From Turritopsis dohrnii (Eukaryota > Cnidaria > Hydrozoa > Anthoathecata > Oceaniidae), in the NCBI GenBank assembly GCA_027922465.2, contig BQMF02000120.1, positions 248,001 through 312,000 of the forward strand: 64,000 nucleotides of DNA, given 5' to 3'. Below are positions 1 to 11,806 of the stretch, piece after piece. Within the stretch, counting starts at the first letter, position 1. Every line of letters starts with the position of its first letter. Position numbers and translations under genes: made by a program. The notes beneath the pieces were generated by a model. It was not told where the DNA came from and searched no databases. It saw nothing but the letters and a program-made list of their open reading frames with translations.

Positions 1-3000
1 TTCCTTATAATAAGGCCTGTGTCACGGCTGCTACAGTGCATTGCAAAGTGGAAATATCAACTCTTCCAAACTCAAATTCAACAGAAGTTTTTCTGTGTAC
101 ATTGCAAAAACACAAATTTCTCAAAATGTATAAATGATATCACAATACATTTATTTCATAAGAAAGACATACCTTTTTGTAATTATGATTTACTTTTAGA
201 AATAAAAAAAACTTCATACCATAGTGTCATTTATTTTTCAAAGATACACAACACAACTTTATACTGGGTGTCACACAAAAAACTTTAAGTCTTTGATTAA
301 TTACCAGGGCCGAAAAAAATCTATTTTATATTGAATTTTTTTCCATCGTAAAGAGGATGCATTCACTTAAATTTTGACGTATCAAACTTTAAATTTGGTT
401 CATTGGTTAAAAAGTTATGACCGAAAAATTAAAAGATCACTTTTCAAAAAATTGTCAAAAAGATGAAAAACAGGGTATCAATTTTATTGTAAGAAAAAGA
501 CACGAGATTTGTTTTATTCATCAGGAAATGTATTTCCATTTTTTCCAAAGCACTTATTTACACGATTAAAACATTCCTGTAAAGGCATTTCTGATCATTT
601 GAGGGTCAAGATTAGCTGCAACATTTCTGAGATTTTTCAATTTTCTTGAAGTTTAGTGACAAATTTTGAAATTGGGCACGCTATATTGCTGGAAAATGCA
701 CTTCAGCAATAACTGAGCCATTAGCCATGTCATGTGAACATGACACAATTTTAAGAAAGATGGATTTCTTTAGAGTGGCATGAAAAGTGATGAAGGAAAG
801 GCAAGGGTTATATTGTGTCTGTAGAAAAAAGGGATGTGATACTTAACATTAGCACAAAAATAGCAGAAATTAATATTTTTTCTTAAATAATATACAAAAT
901 TTTTGTTTGATAGATTTCAAAAAAAAAACAATTAAAAAACATTCTGTGTGTCTGATAACCAAAAACCATGTGTCATACAATCAAAGAGTGTGCGTTGACA
1001 TAAATGAGCATGGGATATCTCTTGTCTCTTTTACTGCCAACTAATTCAACTAGTTCAATAGTTGTAACTGGAACTAAAACAAAGGTGTTTTATCCAGAAT
1101 ATGGTGTCATGGGTTTCACTTTACATGATTTATCAATGCACATAGCATTTCTTGTTACGTTTGTAGGTGGATGATGGATGTGGTTGATGAAAATAATTAC
1201 TTGGTGGCAATCGCAAGTATCTTCTATTTGGGTCAAAAACAGCCTTAATGAATCGGTCGGTTGGTCAGCGTCTACACTAGCCTTCGTTCTCTATCGTTCT
1301 TCGTTTGCATGCTTTGTTGTTGTAAGTTATGACCATTAGATTGCAAATGTACAGAAAACTAGTCTAAATCTACAAAACATAATGGGCTATTTCCTTTTCA
1401 TACCCCATATTTTTTCACTGAAAATCGTTCTACACAGCACAAGGAACATTTATTTCCACATTTAATCATTCAACATATATATATTATCAAAATACCCAAA
1501 TGAAAACACTTTTTTATGAAAAGAAATGAAACTGCTGAATCAGCATTTTTTGCTCATTGAATTTACTCATGTGGAAAAGATCAGAAATCAAATTCTGACC
1601 AAACTTGAGGAGTTACATGTCACAAATAGTAGAAAATTAGGGAATTAAATTAATTTGCAGAACTTTTTCAGGTTCTTTTCTATGATGTCATCAATATTTT
1701 CAAGGACTTATAAAACTAAATTTTCAGGCATATGTTTTTATACCATTTTTGTTCCATTTTAAAAAAGATCTTTTGACTGATAGATAATAATATGGCTTTT
1801 GAGAAGATAAAATTTGAACTGAATTATGTCATCAATCATGTGACATACAGGCATTTTCAAAAAAGTCAACTGGCAGATTTTGGTAGTCTGACTGAGGTCT
1901 CCTCTACAAGAGACTCCATTGAGAAAATAAACATTATGCAGAATGTCAGATTGTTAGGCTATGCAGTTAGGATCACTCGATCAGAATTCGTCCTGAAAAT
2001 AATCGTGATTTATTATAAAGAATTGCCTCGATAATTTTATTTTACTCTCCTATTTGAATACATCCAATTGAATGATGACGATCTAGCATAGTAACCTCAT
2101 AGAAACATAGCTCTAGGGAAAATTCGACACAGTAAATTTTTTTTTATTTTTGGGGTGGTGAAACTTTATGCAAAAACCAAACTTTTTACCATGTCAAATT
2201 TTCCCTTTCGGCTTAGTTCTTAAGAAAATGAAGAAAGAAGAAAACGAACAATTTCTACATCTTCGGAGGAGTACCGCCTTTCTAGCGATACATTAGCATA
2301 AGTTTCAATAATGGTCGTAAAATTAAATTTGCGCTATTGTGTGGCTTATCGCCAAAGCGATTATCAAAATCATTAACATAACAATACCTGTCCTCCCCTT
2401 AGCCTAAACTTAGTGTTCTAGAAATTTTTGGTAGTATATCGCTTGAAAAATTGCTTGGTAAAAAAAGAAGGCCAGTTATGCCACTGCCTACTTATTTTGG
2501 GGATCTGGAAACGAAGTTATTCAATCTGAATACGAAAATAACACAAAGTCTCGAGCACCCTTCACCCTTCAAAAAAATGGCTGCAAATCCGTGAAATGTT
2601 TTTTGTGAAAATATTTAAAATTCACCAGCATATAAAGTCGTGAATCCTAAAAAGCAAAATGTCACAAAAGTTGCGAAAATTTTGTGTTCCCGATCTTTCG
2701 TGCCTTTAATACTACGACGAACTTCGTCTGTATCTCGACGAATTCTATTTGCATATTCTCGGGCTTCATAGAAAAAACACAAATAATTTGTTCTGGACAA
2801 TTTATTTATATCAACGTGAATGTACGAAGTAAAGAGTCCTAAGTTACAAATTAAATCAGATTGATAATTACTTCTTTCACGATTTTACAATACATTTCTC
2901 AATCTTGTATTCTCAAATCAGAAGAAAACGTTGTGAATGCACTTCGTCGTGTGGCTGTCATAAAGTAGTATGAAACGCTTTTTCTCGCAAGTTTTGGTCG

Positions 3001-3147
3001 AGTGGTCCTAACTGCTATGTGTCCTGTCTAATATTATCAAAATTTTTTCAAAATCTTACCGACTTCCGGAGTCAGAGATTTTCTTCCCGAAGACAGTCGT
3101 TCGGAGGAGCCAAACGGAAGATATTTGTGATTGCCGCCTGCCTCCTG
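1..3147. other. Intergenic, no recognisable gene
   Basis: This AT-rich stretch has only short open frames without recognisable motifs. A minus-strand frame at 2615-2800 reads as a charged, possibly coiled segment (REYANRIRRDTDEVRRSI) followed by a hydrophobic tail. It could be the last exon of a tail-anchored protein, but I see no supporting neighbour exon. A plus-strand frame at 1792-2034 has no family signature. The repeat at 1225-1400 is listed separately. Confidence 0.5.
1225..1400 (+). repeat. Dispersed repeat, copy 1 (inverted partner near 41.4 kb)
   Basis: The stretch from the words GTCAAAAACAGCCTTAAT through CCTTCGTTCTCTATCGTTC to CAAAACATAATGGG reappears in reverse complement at about 41385-41560. 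Substitutions and small indels separate the two copies. This is a dispersed repeat of unknown class, and no terminal repeats were seen. Confidence 0.65.
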
Positions 3148-3584
3148 CAGTCAGGGACAACTGTAAATAGCAGGATCCCGTAATAACAGGATGTGAACTG
3201 TACATACTGTAATTACACGATGACCATAATGGCGCGCATACTGTAATTACATGAACACAAAAAATCAGCCCAATAAGATGTGACAATTGGCAGATTTAAA
3301 AGAACGTGGTTACATAAATCATGATCGTAACATTAAGAAATCCAGAGTATTCACAATTTTAATTTACCACAGCAAGAAAATTGTTGATTCTGCAAAAAGT
3401 TGCCGCAGAAAGGTCACACATCGCCACGTTAAAATGTCAAGGAATTCCCTAAGGTTTAAGACAAAAAAAGTTTCAAGTCTTGCAGGGAAGTGTGTTCACT
3501 GTAGATTCAAAACAAACAAAATTCCTGTAATTGCGGGATGTATCCCATAATTACGGGATCCTGCTTTACGGTTGTCCCTGACTG
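3148..3584. mobile_element. MITE with CAGTCAGGGACAAC ends
   Basis: This 437-bp element is bounded by imperfect inverted repeats: CAGTCAGGGACAAC at the left and GTTGTCCCTGACTG at the right. The similarity continues inwards through GGATCCCGTAAT and ATTACGGGATCC. The five bases TCCTG flank it on both sides (3143-3147 and 3585-3589), which looks like a target-site duplication. There is no credible transposase inside, so it is non-autonomous. Internal sequence repeats the GGATCCCGTAAT theme, giving a strong foldback. Confidence 0.75.
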
Positions 3585-3721
3585 TCCTGAAGTGCTGGTA
3601 CAACTTTGAACATATTAACATTACCGTAAAGTGGGGTGACTTGAAACACCCGGGGTGACTTGAAACAGTGTCCAAAACGATCTCATGAAATATATGTGAC
3701 GGTTTATGGGAAAAGGATAAC

Positions 3722-4010
3722 AACCTAAAAATCGATCCAGGATCGCTTTTCCGATTAAGCGATCATTTGGATCAAAAAATCGATTTTAAAAGATCAATTT
3801 TTTGTAGTTTTGGATCACTTTTTCGATCCTAATAAATCGATTTTCCGATCCTAATAGATCGATTTTCCGATCCTAAAGAATCGATTTTCCGATCCTAAAG
3901 AATCGCTTTTCCGATCCTAATAGATCGATTTTCCGATCCTAAAGAATCGCTTTTCCGATCCTAAGGAATCGCTTTTCCGATCCAAATAAATCGTTTCACT
4001 TTTCTGATCC
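3722..4010. repeat. 22-bp tandem array, left subterminal
   Basis: About a dozen imperfect copies of a unit like ATCGATTTTCCGATCCTAA, varying at the spacer (TAATAG, TAAAGA, TAAGGA). The array starts directly behind the left terminal repeat. The unit is itself nearly palindromic around ATCGAT. It is likely a transposase-binding array. Confidence 0.8.
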
Positions 4011-5168
4011 TATTGGCCACTTTTTCGTTTCTAAGTGATGTTAATTATAAGAATAAAGTCAATAAGTTAATAAGATTTTCATCATCGTAGATTCTCTATG
4101 TATCATAATAAAATAGAAGCATTAAACCTCAGATTATAAACAAGAACCAAATGGTGAAAAAACGGCATTATAAAACTGGCGCAATAATATGAATAGATAC
4201 AAAAACACCATCCATCTGGAAATAGATTTTTATTTTTAGACTAAAGGCTGTTTTCCACTTTTGGAAAATTTAACGCAGAGAGAAACGGGCGAATACTGGG
4301 GAAAGAACGTGATTGGATCTTTCGCTAATGTAAACGTAGCTTAATTAATAACCAGAATTTATAACAAAAGAAATATACTTGTATGAGCTGCAAAATATAT
4401 TTTAAAGACAAATGTGCGCCAAGAGAGAAAAAAAAAATCTTTTTCGAAAAGGAAATGTAAATAAAAACTAAAAATCGTTGCTATCGCCGTAATAAGATTG
4501 TTTGTTTACATAGTAGATTCCATGTTTCATATACGTGACCGTCCAAGGGATTTTGATAACAAACGATATAAATAAAATAAAGTGACGGTATTTTGTTAGA
4601 ATATGAAAAGTAGGATTCACCTACTTACTACGTTTCGTTTCGTTCAACGTCTATGTATGTTTATATTTTTCATATTCCCATACGCCAGTTTTCGAGGTTG
4701 GAACATAACTGGGAGTATTATATCTAATTGCTATTTTGCCAAATAAAAATAAAAAGTTTTTTTATTGATAAAGATGTCTACACTCTCAAAAGATGTTGTT
4801 GTTATCGCGACTTCAGCATTATTTTGAAAACTCAATGTGACGGATGTATAATTACAAGGTAGCACGCGTTCGTGTTAAATAATGAACTGGTTACCTGGTT
4901 CTTATTCACTAGGACATAAAATAAACAACAGTTTGTTCTCAAGTTGCTACAAATAGAAACCGTCTGCTATAATTCTTTTTTGTGTTTAAGTTGTTCCACC
5001 GCTGTTCACATAACAGAACATGGTTCACATTCAGTTTAATAAAAAAGAAAAAAAAGTTTGTTTTAAAGTTACTACCAATAGAAACAATTCTTTTTTGAGT
5101 TGTTCGATCGATATTTTGGTTTATTCCTTGGGGGAAAATGTTTATCAGAATTTTAATCAACACTTGAG

Positions 5169-5408
5169 TGAGTGATATAGAATCAAAAAAGCGATTCATT
5201 AGAATTGGAAAAGCGATTCATTGGAATCGGAAAAGCGATTCATTAGAATCTAAAAAGCGATTCATTAGAATCGGAAAAGTGATTCATTAGAATCGGAAAA
5301 GCGATTCATTAGAATCGGAAAAGCGATTCATGTGAATCGGAAAAGCGATTATTTGAAGCTAAAAATCGATTTTAAAGAATCGCTTTTTAGCTTCAAATAA
5401 TCGCTTAA
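5169..5408. repeat. 22-bp array ending in a hairpin
   Basis: Repeated units like AAAAGCGATTCATTAGAATCGG run to about 5340. They are followed by a perfect foldback: AAGCGATTATTTGAAGCT at about 5343 pairs with its complement ending near 5407, with a loop of about 20 bases. This array has the opposite sense to the left array, as expected for a symmetrical transposon end. Confidence 0.75.
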
Positions 5409-5584
5409 TCGATTAAGCGATTCAAATCGCTTTTTCGCTTGTTATCCTTTTCCCATAAACCGTCACATTTCATTTCATTTTTTCTATACCCACATTACTT
5501 AAAATGATTAGCGATCACACAAAAATGCAATAATGTGAGGTGTAGTTATTCTATTATTATAAAATAGATTAATTAATGTTATTA

Positions 5585-5760
5585 AGAAATCAATTTTCCG
5601 ATCAAATAAAAATCGATTTTCCGATCAAGTAGAATCGATTTTCCGATCACATAGAATCGATTTTCCGATCACATAGAATCGATTTTCCGATCACATAGAA
5701 TCGATTTTCCGATCAAATAAAATCGATTTTTCGATCATATTGGATCGAAATCGAAATCGA
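5585..5760. repeat. 22-bp array, outer right end
   Basis: Eight or so units like AATCGATTTTCCGATCACAT lie inside the outer right terminal repeat. The spacer bases (ACATAG, AAATAA, AAGTAG) differ from those of the left array, so the arrays have drifted or expanded independently. Confidence 0.75.
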
Positions 5761-7222
5761 TTTTCCAATCATATTGAATCGATCTTTGTACCCAAAGATC
5801 GATCTTTTCAGGATCGATTTTTAGAGTTGTTATCCTTTTCCCATAAACTGTCACATATAATGAATGAAACTCCGAATTTTTTTTAGATTCCGTTCGTAGA
5901 CTATCTAGCGCAACATTCGATAGAAAAATTTTATTAATCAAGGAAGTTCTTCGGAAACTGAAGATGAACAAAGCGCCGAAAATCAGTACCCCGTAAAATA
6001 GCATGTCACGGCGATATAGCATATTGCCAAATATAATTTTTTTTACATTTGTAAAACAAAAAGGTCAAAAGGAGTAATTCCAGAATTTTATCGAAAATTA
6101 ACAGAAATATATGCCATTAAAATGTTTCATTTTTTTCACTCGATACACTTCGTCTCTTCAATTATTGTGTAAATATTCTTATCAATTATGATGCTAAGAA
6201 TTATTATAAGTTCAATTAATATAAAGGGTTGATATCTAAGAATTGAACCTCAATAGACTCGTTTTACTAAGTACCGTAACTGAATACTAATCAGAATTCT
6301 GAACAAATTGGTGCTGCAATTATATCCTCCGTTCAAGGCTATGGCCACACCATACTTATTGTAGAATTAGCGATAGACAGGACTGCGTGTTGTTACTATT
6401 ACAATTTCATACTTAACCTCGTTACCAGGGCTACTTCTTGCCTTTTTGATATACGGATGCCGTTTCATACTCCGTGTACATGTGATATGCAATGGCGCAA
6501 CAAATTCATATAATCCCGATGAAATGATGAAGCGCTTGTGGAAAAAAACAAAGACGAGGATCAATTTCTAAGTGACATCCTCTATCGAAATGGTAAAGGG
6601 AATATATTCTAAACTAAGAGAAGCACGAGAAAGAAAGTTGGATACTCTGAAACAGGAATTTTATTATATATATTCAATTTGCGAGTTTTAATTAAGTACA
6701 GTCGTGTAAACCAGCTGTAAATTCAATTCATCTTTCCTGTTTTCGATATTGTTTCTGAAACAATTACGTTATCACACGCTTAATGATTTTAAAGGCTTCA
6801 GATAACTTATTTTTTACAATGTTTTACCATTCTGAAATTTTGAGTTTTCAAAATTTACTAACACTCTCCATCACTTAATAAAAATGAAACTGGCATTAAC
6901 AAATTATTTTAATTTATGTTTTATATGCAAGTAATCGTAGATCACACGTTTTCTGTTTTGGGGCACTCTATACAACAACATTTTTGTGCAAACAGCACTG
7001 TTTCAAATCACCCACGCACGATAAATTTCAGTAGGTGTACTTTGTGAAACAATAACTTGAGATGTCATGCATCAATAAGTTTGAACACTTTGTTATCTGA
7101 AAGACAAAAGATGAATGGACCTTTTTTCAAAATTTCATAGTAATTACTTTCTTAGATTAAAAGTTATGAGCAAATCTTTTCAAAAAACGGCAAATTTTGT
7201 TTCAAGTCACCCCGTTTTATGG

Positions 7223-7939
7223 TATATCCTTTTTATAGACCTGGAAGTTCAAGAACCTTTTTTTACTTCCTATCTCACGTGTTCAGGCTCAAGGTTTTCT
7301 AAGTATAATTAGAATCATATCGATCATATACATTCAGCATCATAAGAGAGAAAGGAGCTAAAAGGACATGTACAATTTTAAATCTATTTTTAAAATACGT
7401 ACTGTGTGACTTTCTTTGCTTCTTGAATGTTTGACCCAACAGATCTCAAAAGCGTTCCTTCAAAATTAACATTACCAGGGGCAGGATACCTTGTGTTGCT
7501 GAAAGCGGCCATGTTGTATTTTCCGATTTCTGCTGACTCTTAGCGAAATTTTAGTTTGAAACTAGTCTTAAAACTACACTTCGACCGCATTGGGCTGCTA
7601 TATGCTCCGACACCGGGAGGAGGAGGAGAAGAGGCTAAAACCCAGCTCGAACCATAGTTAACCATAGTTAATCTATTGACTCTGCTCGAACCCAGGGACA
7701 TTATGCTTTTTTGGCAACCTACTACTGTTGTCAAAAACGCAAGGCAAACTAAAGCTTGCCGCATGTGTTTGCTGATGTAAGGCAGGAATTCTCAGGACCA
7801 GGATATAAGTTGTCGGTTCCTTCCTTTTTTCAAGTTTGATAAATGAAAATTGCTGAAGCAATCCAGGATCACACTATATCAAACATCGGGGGATGATGAG
7901 GAGAGAAATCAAGAGGAAATGTTTGCCTGACTTTGCAAT
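7223..7939. other. Intergenic, repeat debris
   Basis: No gene recognised. Around 7635-7690 there are words such as CTCGAACCCAGGGAC, resembling a dispersed core also seen near 6.4, 12.3, 12.9 and 21.4 kb. Confidence 0.4.
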
Positions 7940-10900
7940 CTTATAATAATAATAATAATAATGATATATTTCACAGTATCTCCAAAATTTTACAATTGGC
8001 TCTTCACCTGGAAATTGAGAAGATTATGTATATGCAGCGTCTAAAAAATATCGTATATTAAAAAAAATAATGGCAGAAATTAGAGAGACAGTCGTAGTAT
8101 GGGACGTGGCTAGGTGTGGATAAGGTGAAGGTAGAGTAGAACCAGATAGTCGTAAACCAAAAAGAATGTCGACTGAAGTTATGAAAACTAGGAAATGGGA
8201 CATGACTAAACCTAAGGACTAACGTAATGTAAACCGATGTGTAGGACCAAATTGAGGTTAGAACCGAATATTAGAAAAAAAAAACTGTTAATATATATAA
8301 ACTTATAAATTAATTCCTCCATGGCAGTAAAGATAGAACTTGGACTCAAAAAGCAATCTAAAACCTAAAATAGGACTAGATGAAGGTAAGGAGATATGAT
8401 AAAGGAATATTGATAGCATTGGTCTTGTTGGAAGTGCGGAATAGGGCTAGGAATAATGCCAAGGATAGGAGGACTTATTAAAATATACTGGTAAACTAGT
8501 CTAAAACTTAGCAAGGCTCTTTGCAAGGCCTTGGTCTAAAAAATGTTTTTTCGTTTCACTGCAAAATATTTTATAGTTTAATTCATCCCGACACTTTTGC
8601 GGGAGTCTGTTGAACACCCGCGAAGAATCGTATTCAAAACTATTCACAACAATGTTTGGACAAGCCAACATCGTACCAGCATGTACAGGATTTCTCAAAC
8701 CTTCACGAGGCGGCATTCTTTTCATTGGAAGGAAACTCGGCCAGGCTGACGAGTTTATGGACTTCCAAGCAAGCTTAGCCATACTAAATTCTGATCGCTC
8801 ATATATCGGTAGCCATTTCAATGAAACCACGTCTGATATGTTTGAGTAGCGGCCTCTTACGAAACTGGCACTTGCATTCTGGACTCTTTGAAGCTGTTGA
8901 TGAAGGTATGATGGTGCGTTCAGGAAAAGTGCGTTACCGTAATCGAGTTGGCTTAGCACCAGTGATTCGGCTAGCTGCTTGCGTAGATGGTATGGTATGA
9001 ATCGTTTGATACGGGACAGAGTCTTGAGGGTCCCGTATGCCTTTGACGTTGCTTTCTTTACATGGGCGTTCCACTTCATATCCTCACTGAAGGTTACACC
9101 GAGGAGCTTGAATTCTTGGACACGTTCGATAGTTTTCTCGTCGAGCGATTTTATCTCGTAGTCGAACTGATGTCGCCTGGCCATTTGTTGGGTTGTAAAG
9201 AGCATAGTTTTTGTCTTTTTGGAGTTGAACAGTAGATTCTGGCTTCTCGACCATCGCTGGAGATCTTTGATATCTTTATTGATTTTCTCAACGCAATCGG
9301 CGAACTGAGGTGGTTTTGTGTGGCGATATAAACTGGTGTCATCCGCATATTGCATACATTCGGCATTAGTATTTGTTGACATGTCGTGAACGTAGATGTT
9401 GAACAGAACAGGCCCGAGGATACTTCCTTGAGGGACTCCGTTCAGTACAGTCAGTCTGTTCGATTCTTTGTCGTTGACTTGCACGAATTGGCGGCGATTT
9501 GATAGGTAACTTGACATGGTTAACAAGGCTGATTTTGAGAAGTTAAGTTTATGGAGTTTTTCGATCAGTATTTCAAAGTCAACAGTGTCGAACGCTTTTG
9601 AGAAGTCAGCCATGACGGAGAGAGTAACTTCACCGCTGTCCATTGCCTTGATGATATCACTTTTGATTTTCATACACGTGGTGTTAGTACAGTGTCCTTT
9701 TCGAAAGCCGGATTGATGGTTGGAAAGAAGTTTCAGGTTTTCGATATAATCAACGATTTGCATCATTAGAATTCTCTCGTATACTTTCGATAGGATGGGG
9801 AGAATCGATATTGGCCGGTAATCTGAGGGTTCTGTCGGTTGGTCGATTTTCGGAATGGGGGTGATCTTTGAGATTTTCCATTGGTCTGGAAAGGAATTCT
9901 CTTCGATTGCAGTGTTTATTATGTGGCAAATGGGACTAGTGATTTCATTAATGCAGAGTTTTAAGAATTTCGAGGGTATCTTATCTTGTCCGGTGGAACA
10001 ATCATTGCGAAGGGAGAGGATTGCTTTCCTTGTGTCTGAGTAGGTGGTTTTGGAGAAGCTGAATGTGTTTGGGTTGACAGGAAGTGAATCGATAAAGTTG
10101 CGGAGAGTTTCTTCAGGCTTAGCTACAGAGTTCAAGAGCCTTACTGCTGTGGTGTTGTAGTGTTCATTAAGTACATTGGGATCTGCATCGATATTTTTAG
10201 GGCTAGGGTTAAGAATTCGATGGATTGTGTTCCAAACTTCTTTCGGGCGTTTCGATGACAGAGCTTTCTTGTAAAAGTTTGCTTTCGTATTACGGATGTC
10301 TTTTTTCACCTCGTTTCGAATTTTACGGAATGCGGTCCAAGCTTGTTCGTCGTGTGGTCGCTCATGTGCACGTGTGCGAAGTTGATTGCGTTCACGAAGC
10401 TTTGCAGATAGGTTGAGTTCGTGTAGCCATGGAGCTGGTGGTCTAGTGATCTTACATTTGACAAGTGGCGCGTGTTCATTTAAACAAGATAAGAACAGTT
10501 CATTAAAGCAGTGCAACTTATCTTCTGACGATTCAAGTCCGTAAACGGTTGCGAAGGGGAGCTTTTCAACATCGGAGACGAATGATGCAGGATTAAAGTT
10601 GGTTTCGATGCGGATGTTTTTGTATCGTGGTTCGAAACGTGGTTTCTTCACGTCGAACATCACATACGGACCATCATGATCGCTGATTTCGTCACAGGGA
10701 AGAACGTTTTCGTAGTTGATTTTTGGGAGATTTGAGGCGATATGATCTATCAGCCTGCGGCCATGTCTGGTGGGTTTGCTTATGTGTTGCTTGAGGCCAT
10801 GATTTTGTAAAAGTTCTCTATACTCTTGTGCAATCTCAGAGTTCTCAAGCATATCAATGTTGGTGTCACCGGTGATGATTATTGGACCTGTCCAGATTGT

Positions 10901-11806
10901 TGATACATACGCCAAAAGTGTGTCGAGCTTGGTCAGCCATATACGTTTGTCTGCAAGGGTAGGGCTTGGTTGATACATAGCAGCTAAAAGAAAGGAATCG
11001 TGTTTACCTTTGATCTCCATCCACATGTGTTCGATAGTGTTGTCTCTTTGGGTGATGTCATCTCGTTTCTTGTGTTTGACCGACTCTCGAATATACATGC
11101 CGACACCGCCTCCACATTTCTTGTCACGATGGTGGAACTTGGGGACATAGCCTTCGATTGATACATGCTTGAGGAGTTGCGGGTTGTCTTTGAGCCAGGT
11201 TTCAGATAGTGTAATAATGTCAAACTTATAACTCCAAACCATTCGTTCGAATGCAGAGAAGGTCGAGGTTATCGATTGGGTGTTGAGATGGCAGATACTG
11301 AATCGACCACGATTTTCGTTGAGGGCTCGATGATGTTCGTCTTCCTTTAGATTTTCGTGCTCAGCTACTTGAATATCTGTCAAATCGCGAACACCGAAGA
11401 AAGGCAACCCAGTAAGCAGGCAATTGTGGCATGTCCACTGGTTAAGTTTATTAGAAAAGTTTTTCACAGTTCGATACATGCATTTGACGTGAGTTGTTTG
11501 ATGACAAACCTTGCATTCGAGGCGGTACGAGTTCTTGCGGACTGTTTTGGTGCAGACAGGGCAAGCAAGCGGGCCTGGATTCATTTCGATATCGCCGGAG
11601 ATGATAAGTTGAAAGGTTGCCGAGTGGTTCGCGTAGAGATTGATTGGTGCACAGAATCTCCTTTTGTTGTTGTTGTTGTTGTTTTGACGTCGGATCAAGT
11701 GTTTATTTTGAACTTGAAAAGTTGATTCATTGCGAAAGTTTTCGATTTGATGTATAACAAAATACATTATCAGAATCAGCACGGTTTTCTTCATCTTTTG
11801 CAGCAA
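7940..11806 (-). mobile_element. CR1/L2-group non-LTR retrotransposon (LINE), near full length
   Basis: A minus-strand LINE made of one long ORF (8501-11794) and a 3' untranslated part. On its sense strand it ends in an ATT trinucleotide run (7943-7965), a usual tail for CR1/L2 relatives. The 5' limit is uncertain and may extend towards 12.0 kb. No target-site duplication could be fixed. The reading frame has no stop or frameshift, so the insertion is young compared with the other elements here. Confidence 0.8.
8501..11794 (-). CDS. LINE polyprotein: 2A peptide, PHD-like finger, AP endonuclease, reverse transcriptase
   Basis: An intact ORF of about 1,097 residues from ATG 11794 (a few in-frame upstream codons lack ATG). 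In order it has a hydrophobic N-terminus (TVLILIMYFVIH), an asparagine run, the 2A-like motif GDIEMNPGP near residue 70, and a Cys/His finger (CPVC, CKVC, H-x2-C, CHNC) of PHD type. An endonuclease/exonuclease/phosphatase domain follows (HLNTQS, SETWL, GDTNID, SDHDGP), then reverse transcriptase (YRPISILPILSK, ADFSKAFDTVD, GVPQGSILGPVLF, catalytic MQYADD) and the usual C-terminal domain. 2A sequences make ribosomes skip a peptide bond, here freeing a roughly 75-residue leader from the finger-EN-RT protein. 2A leaders are known in non-LTR elements of sea urchins and other animals. All catalytic motifs look intact, so activity is possible. Confidence 0.92.
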   Translation of the reverse strand: MKKTVLILIMYFVIHQIENFRNESTFQVQNKHLIRRQNNNNNNKRRFCAPINLYANHSATFQLIISGDIEMNPGPLACPVCTKTVRKNSYRLECKVCHQTTHVKCMYRTVKNFSNKLNQWTCHNCLLTGLPFFGVRDLTDIQVAEHENLKEDEHHRALNENRGRFSICHLNTQSITSTFSAFERMVWSYKFDIITLSETWLKDNPQLLKHVSIEGYVPKFHHRDKKCGGGVGMYIRESVKHKKRDDITQRDNTIEHMWMEIKGKHDSFLLAAMYQPSPTLADKRIWLTKLDTLLAYVSTIWTGPIIITGDTNIDMLENSEIAQEYRELLQNHGLKQHISKPTRHGRRLIDHIASNLPKINYENVLPCDEISDHDGPYVMFDVKKPRFEPRYKNIRIETNFNPASFVSDVEKLPFATVYGLESSEDKLHCFNELFLSCLNEHAPLVKCKITRPPAPWLHELNLSAKLRERNQLRTRAHERPHDEQAWTAFRKIRNEVKKDIRNTKANFYKKALSSKRPKEVWNTIHRILNPSPKNIDADPNVLNEHYNTTAVRLLNSVAKPEETLRNFIDSLPVNPNTFSFSKTTYSDTRKAILSLRNDCSTGQDKIPSKFLKLCINEITSPICHIINTAIEENSFPDQWKISKITPIPKIDQPTEPSDYRPISILPILSKVYERILMMQIVDYIENLKLLSNHQSGFRKGHCTNTTCMKIKSDIIKAMDSGEVTLSVMADFSKAFDTVDFEILIEKLHKLNFSKSALLTMSSYLSNRRQFVQVNDKESNRLTVLNGVPQGSILGPVLFNIYVHDMSTNTNAECMQYADDTSLYRHTKPPQFADCVEKINKDIKDLQRWSRSQNLLFNSKKTKTMLFTTQQMARRHQFDYEIKSLDEKTIERVQEFKLLGVTFSEDMKWNAHVKKATSKAYGTLKTLSRIKRFIPYHLRKQLAESLVLSQLDYGNALFLNAPSYLHQQLQRVQNASASFVRGRYSNISDVVSLKWLPIYERSEFSMAKLAWKSINSSAWPSFLPMKRMPPREGLRNPVHAGTMLACPNIVVNSFEYDSSRVFNRLPQKCRDELNYKIFCSETKKHFLDQGLAKSLAKF

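Larger units (their letters stand above)
3695..5855. mobile_element. DNA transposon with 22-bp subterminal arrays
   Basis: The ends are inverted repeats: TGTGACGGTTTATGGGAAAA at 3695 and its complement ending TTTTCCCATAAACTGTCACA at 5855. TATA flanks both sides (3691-3694 and 5856-5859), consistent with a TA or TATA target duplication. A third copy of the terminal sequence, pointing outward, ends at 5467, so the element has a doubled right end or is two elements. Three tandem arrays of an about 22-bp unit (AATCGATTTTCCGATC-like) lie just inside the ends. No transposase was found, so it is probably non-autonomous. The superfamily is not assigned. Confidence 0.75.
3624..7222. mobile_element. 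TA-flanked DNA transposon, interrupted by another element
   Basis: The left end reads CCGTAAAGTGGGGTGACTTG and the right end is the near-complement (CAAGTCACCCCGTTTTATGG). Both are flanked by TA (3622-3623 and 7223-7224), as in Tc1/mariner-type insertion. Without the 3695-5855 insertion it would be about 1.4 kb, a typical size for that superfamily. No transposase motif was recognised. The minus frame at 5735-6022 runs across the inner element's end and is not convincing. A second GGTGACTTGAAAC word lies just inside the left end. Confidence 0.6.

Noticed and set aside
3722..5760. Regular short repeats resembling a CRISPR array
   Set aside because: Units are directly tandem with almost no unique spacers and lie behind transposon ends in a eukaryotic genome.
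8610..11725. Plus-strand open frames over the LINE
   Set aside because: They are antisense shadows of the intact minus-strand polyprotein, with no motif of their own.
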